From assembly GCA_013180625.2 (NCBI GenBank), contig SNVD02010008.1, forward strand, positions 186,001-250,000: 64,000 nucleotides of DNA. Direction: 5' to 3'. Made by a program: the position numbers and the translations under genes. The notes below the pieces were generated by a model. It worked only from the letters and a program-made list of their open reading frames with translations. It was not told the origin of the DNA and did no database searches. Positions within the stretch are counted from its first letter, which is position 1. The number at the start of each line of letters is the position of its first letter. This DNA is from Boswellia sacra (taxonomy: Eukaryota; Streptophyta; Magnoliopsida; Sapindales; Burseraceae). This document shows positions 56,161-64,000 of the stretch, piece by piece.

Positions 56161-57169
56161 GAAACAGTAGATGAAAGATTTTGATTGTTAAGTGAATAAG
56201 TGATAACTTGATGTGTGAATGAGAATGATTGCTTGACTTATTATAATTGGTTGTGTAACTATGTAATTGACTAACGGTTTGAATGCTTGTGATTTACTAT
56301 AATGTGATAATCTTTCCTACTGGGCTATATGCTCACCCCCTCCCTCCACAGGTATACAAAAAGATATTCATACTAGTGGTGTTCCAGAGCTTTCCTAGGG
56401 AGTCTAGGCGTTTACATGCATGCGATGGTTTTGGGAAAAGTTTTGACTAGCCTAAATTGTGATAGGAATTATTAGCCCATGTTCTAAGTGTGGTCATCAG
56501 TGTATGTAAAGTTTATCTTGAATAAATAGCCAGATGTTGTAATAGATTCATGTGATATGTATAAATAAATGTATGAATAGGAAAATGAGAAAAAAAAAGT
56601 GAGATATTGATGATATCTTTTTATTATTTTTCTTAATCAATCACCCTTAAAGTCTCTAAATAAAAGATTTTAGGGCGTGACAATTAGACCTTTTCATTCT
56701 TTATAGCTTTGACCGAGTATTCTTCTTTGATCTATTCATTGAGTTTCATGCCATTTTTTTGAGTATTCTTCATTCTTCTTGTTCTCTAGGGAAAAATTCT
56801 TCATTGATTGTGCTTTATCATTCTTTGTTCTTAATTTCTTCAGATTTTGCACTCGTAGGACCCTTCATTGGGGAAGTTCATATCATATTGTCAATTCTCA
56901 GACTTACTAGAGATCTTTCTATCACCCTTGCAAAATTTCTGCAAAACATCAAACATCTCTGGATGATTTTAAATCAATTCAAAATTTTACCTTGCGCGGT
57001 GTATTCTTCAACAAGCTGTTTTGTACTTTCTAGAGGAATTCTTCCATGTGGATTAGTTGAAAGATTCTATCGATTGATGTTACTCTCATTTCCTTGTGAG
57101 TTGCTAAACTATTGCCATAGTCGGGTGCTTGTCACCAATTCTTTCAGTGTCCTAAGGTCAATATAGAGT

Positions 57170-57310
57170 TTTCCTTTTCCTCCTTATCCTTTTCCCTCTT
57201 TTCTTTCTTTTTCTCTTTTCTTTGTCTATCTTGTTTTCTTTTCTTTCTTTCTTTCTATTTTTCTTTTTCTCATTTTCTTCTTTCTTTCCTTTTCTTCTTT
57301 TACTTTTTTG
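57170..57310. repeat. (CTTT)n pyrimidine tract
   Basis: Inverted counterpart of 51183-51320. Confidence 0.9.
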
Positions 57311-57432
57311 CCCCTCATTAAAGAAATAGCCAGTCGACTGTGGAATGATTGTTGGTCGATAGTTGGATTGTCGATCAACGGTCAACTAATAACTGCCCAA
57401 TAGTTTGACTGTCGTTCGATGATGGAGGGGTC

Positions 57433-57439
57433 TATATAA
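57433..57439 (+). promoter_or_regulatory. TATA box of the plant-mobile-domain-like gene
   Basis: TATATAA in ggtcTATATAAGGACCC, 124-160 bp before the first plausible coding ATG codons (57563, 57591). Confidence 0.6.
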
Positions 57440-57562
57440 GGACCCTTCGCCTTCCTCTACTTCATTCGCATGTCATTTCTTCATTTTTCATCTGATTTGC
57501 CTCTAGCTCTCTCTTACTTGTTTGTTTTGACTTCCTACTTATCTAGTCCATCTTGACTTGAA

Positions 57563-59732
57563 TGAGAGAGATTTGGTGTAGAGATCGACGTTGAGAGGTC
57601 TTCCAAAAGACCAAGAGGTGCCTGTTGCGTACAACGTGGATTTCTACATGATCAACCAGGCATGCATTCTTCTTCATTCTTCAAACTTCCATTTTCTAGG
57701 AATTTTTTGGGCATGTATTCATGTAGAGACTTCAATTTCTTACCTTAGGACTTATATGAGAATAAGATATGTGGATCATTTTTTGGAGGCTACACTTGGC
57801 TCTTAGAGATAGAGAATAAGGCTGTCACAAATAGGATTACGGCTATTGGCTTCTATGAGTTTATTACTTGTCTTCTATATGCTTCTTAGCACACCGATCA
57901 TCTAGCACTAGCTACTCTATATGAGAGGTAGATAGACATAACCGCACTTTTTATCCTTCAGTTGGTGAGATGACTATCACGCCATTCGATATTACCACTC
58001 TGATCGACCTTTTGTGTGGTAGAGAGGTTATACCTATCGATGCTTCTATCACAAACTCGAAGGATCAGCAAAATTTGGTTCACTAGCTTCTTCAATATGA
58101 TGTAAAGATAAAAAACAACATCATGATTTGATACATTGCATTGTAGAAATATTGAGCCAATAGATCAAACCTGCCTCCAGTCGAGCTAGATCAGTATGCA
58201 CATAGCTTCATCATGTAGCTACTTAGTTCGATGCTTTTTGCCAATGCATCAAATACTACCTTCTTGACTCTACTTCCTACCCTCCAAGATCTCGATCAAG
58301 TGAGGAGTTTTGATTGAGGTCGCTCTACTTTTGGCCAGTTATACTTTGGTTTAGACCATGCATGTCAAAATATCACGGCGATAACTGGCTTTGCTCCTTT
58401 GCTTAAGGTAATTTCTCCTCTTTTACATTTTCATGTTTTTTTTTTATAAATTATATTTCTGATTCTTTCTTGTTTATAAGAGATAAATTCTTTCTTGTTT
58501 ATAAGAGATATGGGCCGACGAGTTGGGTGTCCTACCTTCCCCACTTCTTGCTTGTTAGGACTTTTCCTTCCCATGGATGAAGAGGTGGGCTGCACGACGC
58601 GCAGAGCTTGAGAGATCTCATGAGTTAGACTTCTTTCATGATTACATTCACATAATGACCTGGGATAACGTAAAAGATATTGCATTAAGTATTTCATTTA
58701 TATCATAATCTCACCATATTTCTATTCTTTACAGATTTGTTCTGAGTGGTGGAGGCCTATTGAGGGTTGGTTAATTGCTATGAGGGTTGCTACCCTATTT
58801 ATTAACTATCATATCCTTCTCCTATGCATTGACAACATGATATAGTATCGAGGTGACCGAGTCTGGGATTGGTTCAAAGGCCCAAGGCATTGTCTAATTG
58901 CTCCTTCCCTGCCAGTTCTAATGATAGACTCAACTGACGTGGCTATGGAGCCAGATGTGCCAGATTACACAGCTATGATACACTTGAATGGGATCGAGTT
59001 CTTAGTGATGACAATTTCTTATGCTGACACATTGCTATATACTAGGCTAGGTCAATCTACTGATAAGGTTTATCATCCTATTTTTAGTGTTGGTTGCAGC
59101 TTTTCCAGTCGTGCTAATAGCTCTTCTGCTCGTTGTGGGAAGAGATCGAGGGTTTCTTCTTTTGCTACCAGCACATATGTCTCTTTTGCTGTTGCTACTG
59201 AGCAGTCTTGTCCACCTCTAACCCCTACAGCTGCTTCATTCGTTCCAGCTAGTCATATGCTGAGTGACCTCTAAGCCTACCCTAGCAATGTAGTCTACAC
59301 GTGGGATGCCAATTGGCATATCAGCAACCATGTGATCACTGAGGACGCGACCATGCTTGTTCCTTTCATTCCTCATAATACCATTCTGGTAAGTCTTTTG
59401 ACCATGTATTCCTCAAGTTTCGTATTTTTCTTCAAATATTTGTTAGTCATAAAAATGTAATGCAATGCAGGTACCACAGTCTTCCATGGAATGTGTCTTC
59501 CAGATGCAAGCTGCTTCTCATGGGTATGTCTTGCAAATATCTTACTAGTATCAGGTAAAGTACTACTCTATGCTTATCATAATTTCTATCTTAATAGTTT
59601 TTCTAACTATATGTTTCTTGCTTGGATTAGACAAGTCGTCAGGTGAATGCCCATTTAGAACGAGAGATCGAGCGCCTTCAGGCTCAAGTTGCTGCCTTTT
59701 TGGTTAATGATGATAATGATGGTGATGAGTGA
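57563..59732 (+). pseudogene. Plant-mobile-domain (aminotransferase-like) gene, antisense to the Tat-like element
   Basis: Reading several frames on the plus strand gives the order expected of a plant mobile domain: ITAIGFYEFITCLLYAS and HLALATLYER (57845-57930), FYPSVGEMTITPFDITTL (57945-58010), LLSSMLFANASNTTFLTLLP and DLDQV (58215-58300), GQLYFGLDHACQNITAITGF (58335-58400), CSEWWRPIEGW (58738), VWDWFKGPRHCL (58862). An intron probably separates 58410-58735. A C-terminal coiled-coil block (LEREIERLQAQVAAFLV, then an Asp-rich end and TGA at 59730) closes it. Family members MAIN/MAIL1 act in the nucleus in silencing and genome stability; many other copies reside in transposons. Multiple stops make this one a pseudogene. 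Confidence 0.75.
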
Positions 59733-60210
59733 GGACTGTCGCCATCAATTTCCTTTATGTTGATATCTTTGTTTTGTTCATTTAGCTTCCATGTATGAAC
59801 TTTTGTGTTTCAACTTTTCATGATGTATAATCAAAACAATCAGTTGTGTGAACATACTTCAACAACTTAATGAAAATTTTCTATTTTCAGTTTCGTACAC
59901 TGCTCTTCAAACTATGCATTTTTTATCAATTTACATCCAAATTTTTTCAAATTTGTTTCTACATCATGATTTATTCAATTCTAAACAAAATTACAAAATC
60001 TCAAAGTCATGCGGTCGAAATTGCTTGTCGGTATATGGATTCGAAATTGAAAACACGCGAAAGAGGAAACTAGGGGGCCTTTTGCCCTAACCACTATCGA
60101 TTAGCTGTTCTATAACCGTTGATCGATGATTAGACAATGGGCTGATAGTCCTTCCATTTCCTGTTCTATGGTCTTCCCTGTTCTTGCCTTTTTTACTTTA
60201 TTTCTGGGAC

Positions 60211-60217
60211 TATATAA
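60211..60217 (+). promoter_or_regulatory. TATA box of the DUF7745-like gene
   Basis: TATATAA in gggacTATATAAGTG, 91 bp before the ATG at 60302. Confidence 0.65.
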
Positions 60218-60301
60218 GTGTTGTTTCTCATTACTATTTCCACACCTTTCAACACTTCCTCCCTTGTTTCTTAAGTGCTCTTCTCGACATTGCTTTTCAA
60301 C

Positions 60302-61546
60302 ATGTCTGAGGCCACGCTTAAGACCCTCCAACCTCTCTTGAAGGTTCTAAAGGATGTTGTCTGGAAGTGAGTTAAATCCAATTGTCTCTACAGTTTGAAG
60401 TTCCTTCGACATATGAAACCCGACATTTCTTTTCTTAAGGATTGCACGAAGTTTTGGGATTCTCATAATCACATCTTCCACTTCAAAAAGGGCAAGAGCT
60501 TGGCCTCTTGAATAAGGAATTCTCTGCCATACTCGGTTGTCATTCATCCAATTTTTAGAGCATCATTCTGCCTACTATTGAGACACCATTGATTTTGATC
60601 TTATTGACTTCTTTGACTTTTTGATTCCTACCATGGGCATTCCCACCAAAGGCGATAGAGTGACATTACCTTCCATTATGCCTTTTCTCGAGATGATGGA
60701 TAGGGCTTTGTCCAATTGGCTTTACCTTATTCAGTTCTGCCTTCTTACACAATCTCTGCTGGTCTCACTAGACGGTCTATTCATATCTTGTGACCATCAT
60801 TTCTCAAATGAGATCTGATTTTACAATAGTTCCCTTGATTCTTGTTGAGACATTGATTGGACTAGACCATGTTAGGATTGATCTAAATCAAAGATTCAGC
60901 GATTGTCTTTTACTTCTTCAGGTAATTTTTGTTACCTCTCATTTTTGCTTAAGCCGCGGTTTCTGGTTTTCAACTTCACGGATTCATTTTTCCTTTTTTT
61001 CTACACTAACTTTTGCCTAAGCTGCCCTTTCGGGTTTTCAACTTAGCCGGCTTGCATTAATTTTTGCCTAAGCCACCTTTTCAGGTTTTCAACTTAGTAG
61101 GCTACTTCTTTTTTTTTTTTTTTTTCAGATTTGGTTACAAGAGAGGCTGTGTGTTCTAGCATTGCCTGAGGGGGATATTTTTCCATTATAGCCCTCGGCT
61201 TTATACGAGGAGGAGATTTGAGAGATGTTCTTCTTGGGTTGACTAGCTTCAAGTCATTCTAGATACTTAGATCTGTTGGCACTGTTTATGGTGAAGGATA
61301 GAGCATATGACCATCGAGACATATATTGCATGTGTGCCTTTGACAGGTTTCACCGATGGCTCATTATATGATCCTGCTAGACTGCATCGACAGTATGGAA
61401 TTAAGCAGAGGATTATGGACTCACCGACTTCTTTAAGTCCTAGGAGGCTGTTTACTTGTTATCTAGGGCATGTGCAAGATTCTTGGCCGCATCAGACCAT
61501 CAAGAGGAATCTGTTCCATGATCTTGACTTTGAGATAGACGATTAA
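60302..61546 (+). pseudogene. DUF7745-like gene, antisense to the right Tat-like element
   Basis: ATG 60302 gives MSEATLKTLQPLLKVLKDVV, a TGA, then YSLKFLRHMKPDISFLKDC, FWDSHNHIFHFKKG and FSAILG, resembling the start of the plant DUF7745 domain (FWDP.., PTxEEF..ILG). It continues FDLIDFFDFLIPTMGIPT, VPLILVETLIGLDHVRIDL and LLLLQ to a donor at 60922; an intron with repeats runs to an acceptor after a T-rich tract (61128), then IWLQERLCVLALPEGDIF and, in another frame, RLHRQYGIKQRI and HDLDFEIDD with TAA at 61546. Function unknown. Stops and shifts exclude a full protein. The position, antisense between integrase and LTR, matches the left copy. Confidence 0.7.
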
Positions 61547-61849
61547 TACAAGGATTGAGTGACCCTTCAGGCTTCTATTCCTGATCCTACTATTTGAGGC
61601 AAACAGTGTCGTGAGCGATATGGCGAGTCTATTCATAGTCTAACGAAGAGGCAGTGACGACATTGATAGCTTCATTGTTAGCTTAGATGTTAGATGCTTT
61701 TCTTTTATCATCATGCAAAATAATAAGACATTACAAAGTCATACTTGTTTCCAAATAAACAATTTCAGTTCATTAATAAAACAATTTCTTTTATCCCAGT
61801 TAGTATAGAATTTCATTTTCGACTCAAAAACTATTGGCCTATCTTGTTT

Positions 61850-62740
61850 ACGGACTAATTCCCCTTCTTTGAACTTCTTTTTCTTTATTCTTTTGTTAAA
61901 GGCTCAAGTGACCTGCTTCCGGTATAGTTGCATGTGATATCTGGCCTTCATTCTTTTCTTATCAATCAAGGCCAACTATTCACATCCATTGTGAATCCAC
62001 TCCCTTCAGGAATTTCTGCTTTTATCAAAACCCTCGTTGATTTCATTTCTATCTCAATTGGTAGGACCGCTTCTGAACTATGCACCAACGAGAATGACGT
62101 TATGCCCGTTGAACTTCTAGGTGTTGTTCTATAACCACATAACATACAATAGCTTCTCAACTCAATTTTTGTGTCTGTACCTTATTGGCCAACATCTTCT
62201 TGATGTTCTTATTGGTTGCTTCTACTACTTTGTTTGTTTGCAACCAATATAGAGATGACTTATGGTGTTCAATCCTATACTTCTCAAATAAAGCCTTAGT
62301 CTTAGCCTGAAAATGAGCCCCATTGTCAGTCACGAGATGATGTGGCACTTCAAATCAGTATATGATATTTTCTCGATGAACTTCGCCATCTGCTTTGCCC
62401 CTAGTTTACTGTATGACTCAGCTTGTATCTACTTTGGTGAAGTAGTGCCACCACCACTTATCGATGCCTATTAGAGGCTATCGGCCTTATGTCACCTATA
62501 ATGTCAATGCCCTATGCAGCAAACACAATGCCATCATTCCTTGTAGCTCTAGGGGTGGTTGGTGAATCAAATTTTTCATTGTTCTGGCACATGTGACGCC
62601 TTTTCATAAATTAGAGACAATCTGTCTCCATGACTAGTGAGTAAAAGCCCTGCCTCACTATCTTCTTTGCAAGCATCAGCCCATCCATATGTGGCCCGCA
62701 TACACCACTATAGATTTCCTTCATGAGTCTTCTAGCTTAT
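61850..62740 (-). pseudogene. Tat-like integrase, right copy
   Basis: Minus strand: MKEIYSGVCGPHMDGLMLAK, a degraded middle, HHLVTDNGAHFQAKTKALFE with the second catalytic Asp, ATNKNIKKMLANKV, RTTPRSSTGITSFSLVHSSE and AVLPIEIEMKSTRVLIKAEI. Many stops in the first half. Homologous to 47520-48300. Confidence 0.85.
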
Positions 62741-63060
62741 TTCTCCCCTTATCTCTACCTTGGCAGTTGGTGGCCAACTGCCTGACTGGTTTAGACTCAT
62801 CTTGGTTGGCTAGGCCTTTCCCCCTATCTCTACCTTGACTACTCTCACCCTCATCACCACCATTTCCTTCGGGCGACAATTGGTTTGTGCGGTTAGGCCC
62901 AGTACACATGGCTTCTACAAGTTAGGCCATTTGTTATTGAAGAACGATGATGTCAGCCCACACTTGAGCTGTCTCACGTTGTTGTTGTTGTTGGGCATGG
63001 CCATTTCAGCAATTAGTTCCTCTTGTCTTGTCAAACAACCACCTCATCCAACCCAAGCTA
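62721..63060 (-). pseudogene. Gag N-terminal fragment fused to integrase by deletion
   Basis: Minus strand reads a Gln-rich stretch (AQQQQQRETAQVWADII) then LSPEGNGGDEGESSQGRDRG, the polar N-terminal Gag type of such elements, and runs into integrase within about 20 bp. Several kilobases (rest of gag to RNase H) are missing. Confidence 0.6.
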
Positions 63061-63366
63061 TGATGGCTGCAAAATAAAGGTATTAATGCCGTGCATGTAT
63101 TCATGATATGATGCATGTTCATACAAGGGCATATACATTCTTTTAGCCTTCCAACCTTATTTCTCCCATACACACGAGGTCGAGTCTCTTTTTCTATGAT
63201 TTTTGGTCTTATTCCCAAGTCATGATCATAGGGTGTGGGCATCCAAGATCCTCTCTCATAATTCTAACATTCAAGTTGATGTTGGATTCTACATGATTAT
63301 AATAACTGGCTTCTAAACGTCATAATAACTTTAACTCATAGCACGTGTCTCATTTTGTTCTTATGG
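63061..63366. other. Unassigned 5' flank of the right Tat-like element
   Basis: Could include leader or LTR remnants; no repeat partner found in the window. Confidence 0.4.
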
Positions 63367-64000
63367 CACTACAAGAAATTTTCACATATTTATCACTTTG
63401 TATTTTTTTTATTTGACGATTTTAAAAAAAAAGTGAGAACTATAACATTAATATGAAAGTCAAACCCATATTTTCTTCATACTTGTCGCTTATTGTTTTG
63501 ACTATATTACATATTTCTCACATTTTTAGATAGTGACAACTAATTAATAAGTAATTAGGATACATATGAAAAAAATAAGTATTTAAACTTAGAAGAAATT
63601 CTTAGGGGTGATTATGATAAGTTATAATATATTAGAAATTCAGGTAATTTTACTAAACTATATAAACAAAATAATTTCCAAAAACCTAACCTAACCTAAG
63701 CCATCTCTATCTCGTTCCTCTAGCGCCGCAGCACCTCCTCCGCGACTCGCCGACTCCAACCTTCCCGACTTCAGTAGCCCTACGAGGCACAGACTCTAGC
63801 AGCCCCATAACTCGTCGACTCCAGCAGCCCTGCACCTCCAGCAGCCTCGCCTCGCGCTGACAGTAGCAGCCCTGTGACTCGCCGACTCCAACAGTCCCAC
63901 TAGGCACCGACTCCAGCAGCCCCACCTCACATCGACAGTAGTAGCCCTGCGAGGCATTGACCCCAGCATCGCGTAGTCACTATCTAGAAAAATGGTTAGT
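63367..64000 (+). mobile_element. End of a second CACTA-type transposon (runs off the window)
   Basis: CACTACAAGAAATTTTCACATA is followed by about 110 bp closely similar to the left end of the element at 23227 (atatttatcacttt, tttttatttgacgatttt, agtcaaaccca), so it is a related element. The other end lies outside. From 63700 the base composition turns GC-rich. Confidence 0.8.
63715..63975. repeat. GC-rich degenerate repeats inside the second CACTA element
   Basis: Four to five units of about 55-65 bp built from gactcgccgactcca, gcagcccc and ggcaccgactccagcagccc. Captured host DNA is possible, since the related element carries a GC-rich gene exon in the same place; the minus-strand frame over it shows no domain. 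Confidence 0.6.

Larger units (their letters stand above)
54455..56682 (+). mobile_element. Probable solo LTR (Tekay/Del-like)
   Basis: Begins TGTTACCAAATTAG, ends TTTAGGGCGTGACA, so TG..CA. It has gggctaaggccc motifs and a TATA box (tatatatatgagag near 54660) in its first 210 bp, and a gctcacccc..ccacagg segment near 56330 like that before the end of the large LTR at 15868. No matching partner or primer site is adjacent. The flanks (atata left, attag right) are not a clean duplication, so the left end is uncertain. Confidence 0.5.
56750..63060 (-). mobile_element. Tat-like Gypsy element, right copy (internally deleted)
   Basis: Minus-strand element: gag N-terminus (63060-62721) joined to integrase (62740-61850), then an antisense two-gene segment (61550-57430) and a tail homologous in inverted orientation to 51690-51320. 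RT and both RNase H domains are absent, deleted between gag and integrase. Confidence 0.75.

Noticed and set aside
63707..63925. Minus-strand Gly/Glu-rich frame in the GC-rich end
   Set aside because: Follows the period of the degenerate repeats and has no recognisable motif.

Overview
This window looks like nuclear DNA from a flowering plant, most likely a eudicot. It is AT-rich, has spliced-gene remnants with GT..AG introns, carries a plant PR-1 gene, and is dominated by plant LTR retrotransposons (Copia, Athila-like and Tat-like Gypsy, a Tekay/Del-like non-autonomous element) and CACTA DNA transposons. The species cannot be named from the sequence. Only two genes look intact: a PR-1-type secreted protein (10472-10966, minus) and a short J-domain-like protein (13889-14320, plus). 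Almost everything else is mobile DNA or debris.

Layout. 1-4789: decayed Copia element (gag-PR-IN-RT-RH plus 3' LTR). 4793-5181: last two exons of an unidentified host gene. 5331-8450: 3.1-kb LTR element coding only GAG and a protease-like domain, with 540-bp LTRs. 8740-15867 and 29532-31634: host region built from a tandem duplication of PR-1 flanks and the J-domain-like gene. 15868-29531: LTR element with about 3.8-kb LTRs and only 461 bp between them. Its 3' LTR contains a 5.6-kb CACTA transposon (23227-28801) holding exon 1 of a PP2A catalytic-subunit gene and exons of a site-1-protease-like subtilase. 31635-32335: 5' LTR and leader of another Copia copy, cutting the duplicate J-domain-like gene. 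32336-43971: minus-strand Athila-like Gypsy with 1529-bp LTRs that are about 99% identical by eye. Between integrase and 3' LTR it carries an intronless copy of a LOG-type cytokinin-activating gene. 43972-about 51690 and about 56750-63060: two Tat-like Gypsy elements in opposite orientation, forming a long inverted repeat. The right copy carries two genes antisense to its pol, a DUF7745-like and a plant-mobile-domain-like gene, each behind a TATA box; the left copy keeps the DUF7745-like gene and only the end of the other. 51690-56682: spacer with low-complexity DNA and a probable 2.2-kb solo LTR with two minisatellites. 63367-64000: end of a second CACTA-type element.

Most notable are the LOG gene inside a young Athila-like element, the CACTA element carrying two host genes (its insertion proved by the empty site in the sister LTR), and the antisense two-gene module of the Tat-like elements. 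Most retroelement frames are broken by stops or frameshifts, so expression of intact proteins from them is unlikely.
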